64,000 nucleotides of DNA from an uncultured Alphaproteobacteria bacterium. GTDB lineage: Bacteria > Pseudomonadota > Alphaproteobacteria > Caulobacterales > Caulobacteraceae. Made by a program: the position numbers and the translations under genes. The notes below the pieces were generated by a model. That model was not told where the DNA came from and did no database searches. It saw only the letters and a program-made list of their open reading frames with translations. The stretch is taken from assembly GCA_903909375.1 (NCBI GenBank), contig CAIVVM010000036.1, positions 62,001 to 126,000 on the forward strand. Direction: 5' to 3'. Every line of letters starts with the position of its first letter. Positions within the stretch are counted from its first letter, which is position 1. Positions 45,520 through 52,378 of this stretch are shown here, in pieces.

Positions 45520-45774
45520 ATTGCTGACGATCTCTTTGCGGACGTTCCCGACGCGGGCTCCGATCTGTTCGCCGACATCCCCAAAGCCAAATCGACCCCC
45601 GGCACCCGCGCCGCGCTGAAGGACATCTTCAGGACGCAGGGCAAAGCGCCGTACGGCATGAGCGACATCGCCGCTGAGAACTTCACTCTTGGGCAACCAG
45701 TTAAACCTTGGAGCGACCGTGCCGGCCAAGGTGGCGCGCGGATGAAACCCGCCAAGGGATCACCCCATTCTTGA
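45520..45774 (+). pseudogene. In-frame continuation after an amber stop
   Basis: The codons following the TAG at 45514-45516 stay open in the same frame for 86 codons and look like protein: ADDLFADVPDAGSDLFADIP, then GTRAALKDIFRTQGKAPYGMSD in similar style. The first codon is ATT, with no ATG. The repeated LFAD-V/I-P pattern is the kind of segment seen at the beginning of large phage virion proteins, as far as I recall. It could be a former separate gene whose ATG became ATT, or the end of the lipoprotein gene cut off by a nonsense change. It overlaps the terminase gene end by 15 bases. Confidence 0.5.
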
Positions 45775-46203
45775 GCCCATCGACTCCAATAACTCCCGCA
45801 CTAGCGGCGCGGTGTCCAGGTTCTCGCCCTCGGCATCGGCATGGCGCAACTGCACCCGGTCCCCCCACTTGCCGGGGTTCCATTTCGCCAAGAGTTTGAG
45901 CCGCGTGTCGACGCGCAGCTTGTCCCGCACAGGGTCGTGCTTTCCCGCCGCGTCGGGGATTGCCCCGTCCGCGATCCGCAGCGCCTCGATTGCGATTGCG
46001 TCCTCGCCGATCAGCCTCGCGCGCGCGATGCTTCGGGCAATCTCGTCGTGCTCCTGCGTCCAACGCCACACCGTGTCGACGCAGGGCATGTCAGGCGAGC
46101 GGCAGATTTCCGCCATTGGCTCACCAGTCGCCAGCCGTGCGCTGATCGCCGCGACGATTTGAGGTCGGTCAGCAACGGGGAATTTCCATTCGGTTCTGGA
46201 CAT
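45760..46203 (-). CDS. Terminase small subunit-like protein
   Basis: A 147-residue protein. The N-terminal part is a helix-turn-helix ('GEPMAEICRSPDMPCVDTVWRWT') and the rest is helical, with 'IADGAIPDAAGKHDPVRDKLRVDTRLKLLAKWNPGKWGDRVQL' (cited in part), which matches Sf6-type small terminases that recognise the packaging site on phage DNA. No large terminase is present. In phage satellites a private small subunit redirects the helper's packaging to satellite DNA, which is the role suggested here by context. The start has no Shine-Dalgarno; a promoter placed directly upstream predicts a leaderless mRNA. Confidence 0.78.
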   Translation of the reverse strand: MSRTEWKFPVADRPQIVAAISARLATGEPMAEICRSPDMPCVDTVWRWTQEHDEIARSIARARLIGEDAIAIEALRIADGAIPDAAGKHDPVRDKLRVDTRLKLLAKWNPGKWGDRVQLRHADAEGENLDTAPLVRELLESMGSRMG

Positions 46204-46237
46204 AATCGGAGTATAACGGAGATCAGACCTCAGTCAA
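46203..46237 (-). promoter_or_regulatory. Predicted promoter of the terminase small-subunit gene
   Basis: On the minus strand a TTGACT (46232-46237) lies 16 bases before TATACT (46210-46215), near-consensus -35 and -10 hexamers. The -10 ends six bases before the ATG, so transcription should start at or next to the start codon. The mRNA would be leaderless, consistent with the absence of a ribosome binding site. Confidence 0.6.
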
Positions 46238-46262
46238 AATCAGCAATCGTCGGCGGGCCAAA

Positions 46263-46340
46263 CCCCCGAACATCGGTAACAAGCGAACATTTCGACAACG
46301 TGGAGACTTACAATGTTCGCTTGTTACAGATGTTCGGGGG
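46263..46340. repeat. 29-bp inverted repeat with iteron-like motifs: candidate origin of the element
   Basis: Arms are 46263-46291 and 46312-46340. They are reverse complements with one mismatch and enclose a 20-base loop. Each arm contains CGAACAT twice, 17 bases apart (46267, 46284), and ATGTTCG in the mirror positions (46313, 46330). The repeat begins 8 bases after the primase-helicase stop and has only three T after it on that strand, so a terminator is less likely. In SaPI-type satellites the replication origin lies directly after the rep gene and has inverted iterons; the placement here fits that. Confidence 0.65.
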
Positions 46341-46347
46341 CTTAAAG

Positions 46348-48264
46348 TCACGGCATCGCGTACTTTCCGTGTTTAGGTCTCTGGATTGAGCCATCTTTGA
46401 TCATTAAATGCAGTAGGCGGCGCGTGTTCGCGTACGGGTGGCCGGTAACATCGGAAATGTCACGCGGCCCCAAGGGTTCGGCTGCGCCCCTAAGTGCTTC
46501 GATGATAGCGCTCCGCTCAGCCGATAGGTACACCTCGCGAGTGTCGCCCAATACCATCCAGCGACAGGCGTTCCTGTCGAACTCAACGGCGACGTCGATC
46601 TCCTCAACATCCCGCCCCCGGCCATAGAGAGTGACGCCCTGTGAGCGTCGGTTGAGCGCCAGGATCGTATCGGCGGCGCCTGTCAGGCCGGTCGATCCGC
46701 TGACCGCGTCCAGAGGATCATCATCGGCGGCCATCTTTCGCAAGTGGTGGACCACCACCACAGCGACCCCGAATTCGTCGGCCAGCTGCTTTAGCGGCGA
46801 AACCGCACGATAGTCTGAGTCATAAACACCTTCTTTGGCGCCCATCGCTCGCCGAACCTTCGCGAACACGTCGATCACGATAAGGCGCGGGCGTTCCACG
46901 CCTGCGATCCAGCCCCGCAATTGCTCCAATCCACCTTCTTCGATGCGCGACATCTCGGTCCAGAAGGTCAGGCGCTCCGGCCACTTCTTGGACCGGCACA
47001 GGCGAGACATTCGCTCTTTGAGGCGGCGGTGATTGTCCTCAAGGGCGCAGTATAGGACGTCGCCAGCGTCACATCGGCGGTTCAGCACATCCCCGCCACT
47101 TGCTGTCGCTACCGAGACGTCGAGCATGAGCCATGACTTGCCGAGCTTGGGCTTGCCAGCGAGGATCGTTAGTCCCGCCGGGATGATCCCATCGACTACC
47201 CAACTTACGGGTTCGAACACCTGTCCCATCAGGGCGGCGGCCGTAATTGCGCCAAGCTTGGTCGCGGTGGGCGTTCCTGGCCTTTCAGCAAGATCAGAGA
47301 ATAGGGAGTCCACATAGCCGATCGCTGTAGCGAACTCCCCGCGACCGCGTTCCCTGCAGCCATCGTGGAAACAGACGTACGCCCCCTCGCTGTAACCGTT
47401 CGTCCCGGCCGGAAAGTACGTCGACGACGAATCTCCCTTCACACCTCCTGAGTGGTTGTCATCCCACGGGCAGGACACCTTGATCCCGCCGTTGGAGAGC
47501 TCGCCCCACGTCTCCCATTGACCCTCGACGTAATCGGCCAGCGCGTCGTCGACGTCGCGCCGCTCGCCCCGCTGTCGCACACCCTGAGAGCGGATCGACA
47601 GAGCCTCAGTGTCGATAACCAGTGGCACACTGTCCCGCGCGCCGACATGCAGGCCGGAACGCACCTTGACGGGGCAGTCGACGCCGTCCTCGATGACAGG
47701 GGCTGCGGTGTAGTGAATCTGCGTCGGCTGAAGAACGGCGCGGTCGAGTTCCAGGTTCTCGGTGGTCGCCCAGGCCCTGAGTGTGCCGCTGTCGTACGGC
47801 GTCTCAAGCCACATCCATATGTGTAACTTGAGTAGACGTTCCTTGCCTACCGCCCCGGCGCTGGCCGACAACTGCCACCAGAACGACGCGCCTTGAAATG
47901 GCTTAGGGAGGCACTCCGAGATGTACTCCAGGGCCGCGTCCTCTCCGTCGAGCGGATCGCTCAGCAGCGGTCGATACTCGTCCACCTCGATGAGCACGGT
48001 GTGCAACGGCTTGTCTTCGAAGTGCTCCAAAAGTCGTCGAGTGGGGCGGGGGCAGTCGGGCTTTGGTGCCGCTCGGATAACACAAGCGTCAGGCTCGGCC
48101 TCAAGGGTGGAGAGAATCTCAGCGAGATCACGGACGGACGATACCGTCGCTTGCTCGACGTAGAAGTTCCTCGCCCGGTCGTACGACTTGATCGTTCCGT
48201 CGGTCTGCCACAGCTTCGTGAGGCGAGGACCCAGCGAGCGCAAGATGGTCAGCAAATCACCCAT
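46348..48264 (-). CDS. Primase-helicase (prim-pol plus RepA-type AAA ATPase)
   Basis: A 638-residue replication protein. The N-terminal part (about residues 60-220) has a pattern of archaeo-eukaryotic-type primases: a 'HTVLIEVDEY' strand, 'QLSASAG', 'LKLHIWMWLE' and 'TQIHYTAAPV'. A zinc cluster follows (Cys265, His271, Cys298, His300, Cys303). The C-terminal part is a RepA-like hexameric ATPase with Walker A GKPKLGKS (370-377), Walker B LIVID (461-465) and an arginine-finger-like C-terminal segment. It ends with a winged-helix-like region. The ATG at 48264 overlaps the AlpA gene by eight bases. It likely drives autonomous replication of the element. Confidence 0.75.
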   Translation of the reverse strand: MGDLLTILRSLGPRLTKLWQTDGTIKSYDRARNFYVEQATVSSVRDLAEILSTLEAEPDACVIRAAPKPDCPRPTRRLLEHFEDKPLHTVLIEVDEYRPLLSDPLDGEDAALEYISECLPKPFQGASFWWQLSASAGAVGKERLLKLHIWMWLETPYDSGTLRAWATTENLELDRAVLQPTQIHYTAAPVIEDGVDCPVKVRSGLHVGARDSVPLVIDTEALSIRSQGVRQRGERRDVDDALADYVEGQWETWGELSNGGIKVSCPWDDNHSGGVKGDSSSTYFPAGTNGYSEGAYVCFHDGCRERGRGEFATAIGYVDSLFSDLAERPGTPTATKLGAITAAALMGQVFEPVSWVVDGIIPAGLTILAGKPKLGKSWLMLDVSVATASGGDVLNRRCDAGDVLYCALEDNHRRLKERMSRLCRSKKWPERLTFWTEMSRIEEGGLEQLRGWIAGVERPRLIVIDVFAKVRRAMGAKEGVYDSDYRAVSPLKQLADEFGVAVVVVHHLRKMAADDDPLDAVSGSTGLTGAADTILALNRRSQGVTLYGRGRDVEEIDVAVEFDRNACRWMVLGDTREVYLSAERSAIIEALRGAAEPLGPRDISDVTGHPYANTRRLLHLMIKDGSIQRPKHGKYAMP

Positions 48265-48547
48265 TGGAGCGAGCCTCCGCGCGGGCTTCGATCCACGCGT
48301 CGACCTCGTCCAGACGCCAGGCAAGCTTACCCCCGATCATCAACGCCTGTGGAAAGTCATGCTTGCGGATAAGATCGTAGATGTAGGGTCGCGATACGGA
48401 AAGGCGCGCGGCGACAGCCTTGGCTGACACCAGAGTCCTTGCACCAGCCGCATCAACTCGGGTATTTTTCGACTGTTCGGACCCCATTCGAGCATCTTCG
48501 GAAAGCCCGTCGCGTTGGAGCGCGGCGGGTTTTTCAAATTTTCCCAT
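48257..48547 (-). CDS. AlpA-like helix-turn-helix regulator
   Basis: A 96-residue protein with an AlpA/MerR-like HTH domain at about residues 38-88: 'LVSAKAVAARLSVSRPYIYDLIRK', then 'FPQALMIGGKLAWRLDEVDAWIEAR' (cited in part). AlpA proteins control integration, excision and replication gene expression in phage satellites. Its ribosome binding site GGAGG lies in the last codons and stop of the upstream gene (AAC GGA GGC TGA), so translation is coupled. It overlaps the primase-helicase gene by eight bases. Confidence 0.82.
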   Translation of the reverse strand: MGKFEKPAALQRDGLSEDARMGSEQSKNTRVDAAGARTLVSAKAVAARLSVSRPYIYDLIRKHDFPQALMIGGKLAWRLDEVDAWIEARAEARSNG

Positions 48548-48552
48548 GGCGG

Positions 48553-48771
48553 TCAGCCTCCGTTGCGAAGGCTGAGAGGGCAGGGCGCGCTGGTTGATTG
48601 GACGGTGCGGGCGGTGATCCAGGCCGCGACGTCATCGGCGCGATACCGGACGTTGGCCCCGGCCTTTACGAATTGAGGCCCGATCCCGCTAAGGCGCCAT
48701 TTGCGCAGTGTGATTTCTGCGACTTGGAGTAGGTTTGCGACCTCTCCGGTAGTGAGAAGGGATGTGGACAT
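48553..48771 (-). CDS. Excisionase-type helix-turn-helix protein
   Basis: A 72-residue protein with the HTH_17/excisionase domain: 'LTTGEVANLLQVAEITLRKWR' and 'GANVRYRADDVAAWI'. Such proteins bend DNA for excision or act as small regulators. I chose the ATG at 48771 with a GGAG eight bases upstream; the frame extends to 48834 but that part has no ribosome binding site. Immediately downstream is the AlpA gene. Confidence 0.83.
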   Translation of the reverse strand: MSTSLLTTGEVANLLQVAEITLRKWRLSGIGPQFVKAGANVRYRADDVAAWITARTVQSTSAPCPLSLRNGG

Positions 48772-48791
48772 CGGCGTGGCTCCAAGCTGAT

Positions 48792-48886
48792 GCTGCGGTC
48801 GCTCCGCAGCTCTTGGTGACACCGTGTTTCCCAATCAAATCGGCCGTCCAGATGCGCCGAAATAGGCGGAATTAGTTAGCCGCCTA
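48792..48886. promoter_or_regulatory. Short inverted repeats between the unknown gene and the HTH genes
   Basis: The 115-base gap upstream of the excisionase gene holds two inverted repeats. One is GCTGCGG/CCGCAGC (48792-48810, 5-base loop). The other is TAGGCGG/CCGCCTA (48863-48886, 10-base loop) and touches the stop of the upstream gene. They could be operators for the two HTH proteins or a transcription stop between the integrase pair and the regulator group. I cannot decide. Confidence 0.4.
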
Positions 48887-49897
48887 CTACTTTTTGGTCC
48901 GGTCAGGAGCTCCTTGTTTGCGTTTCAGATGTTCTGGTAATCCACGCCGCAATTGGCGGCTGCCGTCCCTTGAGACACCCCGCATCTTCGCCCACTGCGC
49001 CGTTTCCTGAATCGTGAGAACCGGACGTCCGCTTGCGAAGCGAGCTTGATTTTCTGCGCATAGAGCATCCTGGTCAGCGGGCGTGTGCGCTCGACGCGTT
49101 GCAGCGATGGCTGGTGGTTGCGAGGCCATGACGGACGCGTCGGTCCATTCGTACAATGCGTCGAAATCGGCGGCTCCCACCGGGCTACTTCGAATGTCTC
49201 CTCGCTCGTCCAAGCCGGAAAATGGGTGCCCGGGCCATCGGGCCACAATAGCCGGGCGTGGCCATAGGACATCTGCGTAGACCGCGACGCTCGGCTCTTG
49301 TCCTAAACTGAAGACTTCCAAACCCGCCGCATCCACGCTGACCTCCAGATCCAGCCATTCATGCGCCGGGATCTGGACGCGACGCCCTCCCTCTTTAGGT
49401 ATGCCGACCGCCACAACTTCTCCAGCCACCGAGGCCGCCCATAGGTCTCCAAGTGCGCACTCGGGCTCCCGAGCCAACCCACCTAACGGCCTTCCGTCAC
49501 TACCAGCCTGCCACGGCCCAAACCGTCTATGACCCCACTTTCCAAACTGCTGAAAATTCGGGGGGCGCCTCCGACACAATCCATGTCCAGAGGAAGACGG
49601 CGGGTTAGGGGGCCTTGGCGCCCACCGTCGGCATTGAGCGAGGTATCCTCCGTCCCACTCGCGCACCTCGCTGTAAGACCGCCACGCGATCCACGCGAGG
49701 ACCATTGTCAGCGACCAGTGAGACCTGCCCGTCGGCCATTGTTCTTCGGGCGGGATGATGTTGCTAAGACTACCAAGGGAGCTTTGGCGGGCCTTTTCAT
49801 CAGCGCGAACAGGAGAGAGTTCTCCAGCTTTGACCTTCTCAAGGAGGTCTCGGCGAACCTCCTGCTCGCCGCTTTCGCGGTCGCCTAGACCCTTCAT
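48887..49897 (-). CDS. Unknown protein coupled to the integrase
   Basis: A 336-residue protein with no family I recognise. The middle is Pro/Arg/Trp-rich ('RWAPRPPNPPSSSGHG'), there is a soluble mixed region with 'IPAHEWLDLEVSVDAAGLEVF', and the C-terminus is basic ('RQLRRGLPEHLKRKQGAPDRTKK'), which could bind nucleic acid. An ATGA overlap joins its start to the integrase stop, so the two are translated together. In the element it stands between integrase and the excisionase-like gene. Confidence 0.62.
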   Translation of the reverse strand: MKGLGDRESGEQEVRRDLLEKVKAGELSPVRADEKARQSSLGSLSNIIPPEEQWPTGRSHWSLTMVLAWIAWRSYSEVREWDGGYLAQCRRWAPRPPNPPSSSGHGLCRRRPPNFQQFGKWGHRRFGPWQAGSDGRPLGGLAREPECALGDLWAASVAGEVVAVGIPKEGGRRVQIPAHEWLDLEVSVDAAGLEVFSLGQEPSVAVYADVLWPRPAIVARWPGHPFSGLDERGDIRSSPVGAADFDALYEWTDASVMASQPPAIAATRRAHTPADQDALCAENQARFASGRPVLTIQETAQWAKMRGVSRDGSRQLRRGLPEHLKRKQGAPDRTKK

Positions 49898-51192
49898 GTA
49901 ATGTCCCCCCTTGTCGGCTTGTCCTCATCCGTCGCTTTCCCCGGCATGAGCGTCCGGCCAATGCCCGCCGCCGCGTCCTGTAACGGGTCGCCGCTGAGGT
50001 GGGCGTATCGTTCAGCCGTCCGCGCGTTGGCGTGGCCCAGCAACTTGCCGACCAGAAACAGGCTGGCGCCATCGGCAATCGCGAAGCTCGCGAAACTGTG
50101 ACGCAGGTCATGGATACGAACGCCCTTCAGTTCTGCGCGAACGCATGCCCTCGCGAACGCGCGGCGGACGCCGATGATGTGACCGTCGCCACGGATAGCG
50201 GGGAATACAAACGTCTCCGGCTTGGGATCCTTTGGGCGGCGCTTGGCCAGGATTTCCAGCGCGGGCGGCGACAGCGTGATCCGCCGCTCGCCGTTCTGCC
50301 CACCGGCCTTGGTGCGCTCGGGCGGCAGTAGCAGCACCTTCCGCTCGGTGCTGACCTCTGACCACCGTAGGCCGAGAATTTCGGTCTTCCGGGCTCCGGT
50401 CAGTAGCAGCAAGCGGATGGCGTCGCAGAAGGCCGAACTGACCACCTTCTCAGCCTCGACAGCATTGAGGGCCTCCAGCAACCGGCCTGCCTCTTCCCGG
50501 CCGAGAAACCGCTCGCGCACTGGCGCAGCGGACAGCTTCACACTGGCGAACGGGTTAGTCTTCACAAGGCCATGCTCGACGCCCCACGCAAACATGGCCG
50601 CCGTTGTGGTGAGCGTCCGCCGCGCCACCCCGGCACCGCCCTTCACGATGGCCCGACCGCGCTTTTTCTCGCTCTTTTCGTCGGCGGCGGTCTTGCCGAC
50701 GGTGATGTCGCGGATCGCCTTGGCAGCTTCGGCCTTGGTCACGGTGTTGGCGACCTTGCGCCCCATGAGCGGGCGGATATGGCGCTTTAGGTTCGATCCG
50801 TCGTTGGCCCAAGTACTGTCGCGCTTACCGGGCTTGGTTGCCGGGCCGTCCGCGATGTAGCGGTCGATCAGCGCCGAAACGGTGAGAGCGGTCCGCGCCT
50901 CCTGTTTTTCGCTTGCCGGGTCCTCACCTACCGCCACACGGCGCAGCGCGGCCTCAGCGGCGTCCCGCGCGGCCTCTGGCGTGTAGGGTGAGCCGTGGAC
51001 TCCGATGGTGAAGACCCGCTGCGCCGGGCCAAGGCGATACTTCAGTGCGTACACCCGTCGCCCGGACGGATAGACCCGAAGGAAGAAGCCCTTGAGCTCG
51101 GTATCCCAGACTCGCGCCTCGCCGGCCTCCTTGGCGGGGCTTACAAGGGCATCGACTGTCCGCTTGGTAATGCGCGCCCTGCGACTGTCCAT
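49894..51192 (-). CDS. int: Tyrosine recombinase (integrase)
   Basis: A 432-residue integrase. The N-terminal DUF4102 arm-binding domain (about residues 7-95) is followed by a core-binding domain and the catalytic domain with Arg268 ('LLTGARKTEI'), His361-x-x-Arg364 ('IHDLRHSF'), His387 ('LLGHANA') and the nucleophile Tyr396 ('ERYAHL'). It catalyses recombination between the tRNA-Val 3' end and the element's att site. It lies beside the right repeat, at the far end from the intact tRNA. Its start region is preceded by inverted repeats shared with the left end. It is the first gene of the minus-strand run. Confidence 0.94.
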   Translation of the reverse strand: MDSRRARITKRTVDALVSPAKEAGEARVWDTELKGFFLRVYPSGRRVYALKYRLGPAQRVFTIGVHGSPYTPEAARDAAEAALRRVAVGEDPASEKQEARTALTVSALIDRYIADGPATKPGKRDSTWANDGSNLKRHIRPLMGRKVANTVTKAEAAKAIRDITVGKTAADEKSEKKRGRAIVKGGAGVARRTLTTTAAMFAWGVEHGLVKTNPFASVKLSAAPVRERFLGREEAGRLLEALNAVEAEKVVSSAFCDAIRLLLLTGARKTEILGLRWSEVSTERKVLLLPPERTKAGGQNGERRITLSPPALEILAKRRPKDPKPETFVFPAIRGDGHIIGVRRAFARACVRAELKGVRIHDLRHSFASFAIADGASLFLVGKLLGHANARTAERYAHLSGDPLQDAAAGIGRTLMPGKATDEDKPTRGDIT

Positions 51193-51211
51193 CCTTGCCC
51201 GTCCGATATTG

Positions 51212-51250
51212 TGGTATCGGGATCAAAATTCCCGATACCAGTTAGATACC
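51212..51250. promoter_or_regulatory. Candidate integrase arm sites / operator upstream of int
   Basis: An 11-bp perfect inverted repeat, TGGTATCGGGA and TCCCGATACCA (51212-51222 and 51230-51240), lies 20 bases upstream of the int start. It runs into a further GATACC copy, making CCCGATACCAGTTAGATACC (51231-51250), which is 18/20 identical to a site at the left end. It may be arm-type binding sites that also control the int promoter. Confidence 0.6.
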
Positions 51251-51380
51251 ACAGGCGAAGGGACGTCGAGAAACAGAAAAATACGCTGAAAGCACAGTGC
51301 ATTGAAAAATCATAAGAATAGCGGAACATAGCGAAACCGACGGGATCGACTCGATACAGGGGGATTTGTAACAACCCCCA

Positions 51381-51428
51381 CGTTGACATCGAGGGGGTCA
51401 CTGGTTCGATCCCAGTCGCGTCCACCAT
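51381..51428 (+). repeat. attR: 48-bp direct repeat
   Basis: Exact copy of 44342-44389, comprising part of a tRNA-Val anticodon arm, the T arm and CCA. No 5' half of a tRNA precedes it, so it is only the displaced original tRNA end. Confidence 0.92.
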
Positions 51429-51480
51429 TCTTTCCTGAGCGCGGGAGAACAGACTGGATGCGCCTTCGCGTGGCCAGGAA

Positions 51481-52260
51481 CTACGCGCCGCCGGGCACAA
51501 GTTCTCGATAGGCGCGCCAACTGGCCAGGCCCAGCCAGGGGAAGACCAGGGTCAGGCCCAGAAATCCGGTGGCTGCAGTTGACAGGGTCATTGCGGCCAG
51601 GATCCCCGCCCACACGACCATCGGCCAGAAGTTCGTGATCACGGTGCGCACGCTCGTGACCACCGCTCGAAACACGTCATTGCGGCGATCCAGCAGCATG
51701 GGGGCCGTCACCACCACGAGGCTGTAGGCGAAGAAGGCGATGGCGCCGCCGATCACCGATCCCGCCAACACCATGCGTCGCCCCTCGAACGTACCGGTGG
51801 CGAAGGCGATCAGGTCGGGCAGATTGCGGTGGATCTGGCTGGTCGAGAGCCCATAGACGATCTGGGCGATGCCGCCCCAGGTCAGAAAGATCAGCAGCAA
51901 CGCGAGACCCAGGTAGGCGACATCCTGGCGCAACGCCGCACCGACCAGGAGCATTCCGGGCAACTTCGGTCTCTGGCCCAGTTCCAGCCGGCGCCCGGCC
52001 TCATAGAGACCCATTGCAAGGATCGGCGCCACGAACACAAATCCGCAGGTCAGGGCGAAGATCCAGTGTGACGCGCCATGAACATAAACCCATGCCGTCA
52101 GCCCGAGGCTGAACAGCGACAGCGACAGGCCGTAGGTCAGGCAGGGCAGTGGCGCGCGCCACAGATCAGCCCAGCCGCCGACTAGCCAGCGAAGCGGGGC
52201 ATCCACGCCGACAACGGCAATCCCGGGCAGAGTTATCGGGGTCGGGGTGGACGGCTCCAT
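51481..52260 (-). CDS. DUF2189 family membrane protein
   Basis: A 259-residue protein with about six membrane segments and no soluble domain. Family features of DUF2189 are the N-terminal 'DAPLRWLVGGWADLWRAPLPCLTYG' (cited in part) and hydrophobic pairs around 60-200. The function is unknown. It is the first gene after the right repeat, the chromosomal flank. A GGAG precedes the ATG at 52260. Confidence 0.78.
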   Translation of the reverse strand: MEPSTPTPITLPGIAVVGVDAPLRWLVGGWADLWRAPLPCLTYGLSLSLFSLGLTAWVYVHGASHWIFALTCGFVFVAPILAMGLYEAGRRLELGQRPKLPGMLLVGAALRQDVAYLGLALLLIFLTWGGIAQIVYGLSTSQIHRNLPDLIAFATGTFEGRRMVLAGSVIGGAIAFFAYSLVVVTAPMLLDRRNDVFRAVVTSVRTVITNFWPMVVWAGILAAMTLSTAATGFLGLTLVFPWLGLASWRAYRELVPGGA

Positions 52261-52378
52261 GGTACTCCTCCGGTACGCGCTGGCGTGTGGGGGGGGGCTT
52301 CAGGCGCCCACCCCTGCGGATTAAAAGACCGGGAACCAAGGTCCGCTTTGATATTTTTCGGGGCGCCAGCCTTACCCG

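Larger units (their letters stand above)
44342..51428. mobile_element. Integrated element of 7.1 kb with the layout of a phage-inducible chromosomal island (satellite)
   Basis: The element is bounded by a 48-bp direct repeat. Minus-strand genes run from right to left: tyrosine integrase, unknown protein, excisionase-like HTH, AlpA-like HTH, primase-helicase, then terminase small subunit. A plus-strand lipoprotein gene at the left end is convergent with terminase. No capsid, portal, tail, lysis or large-terminase gene is recognised. This gene order (int, regulator, replication gene, origin-like inverted repeat, terS) is that of phage-inducible chromosomal islands, which use a helper phage for packaging. 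The classification is inferred from layout; a decayed prophage is the alternative. Its left end is more AT-rich than its neighbours. Confidence 0.78.

Noticed and set aside
46263..46340. The 29-bp inverted repeat as a normal transcription terminator
   Set aside because: The T-run after the stem is only three bases, the loop is 20 bases long, and the mirrored 7-bp repeats are not needed for a terminator. Still possible as a secondary role.
51141..51500. Minus-strand frames over the right att repeat containing a DATGIEPVTPS-like phrase
   Set aside because: Such phrases are antisense translations of tRNA ends and are common database errors, not proteins.
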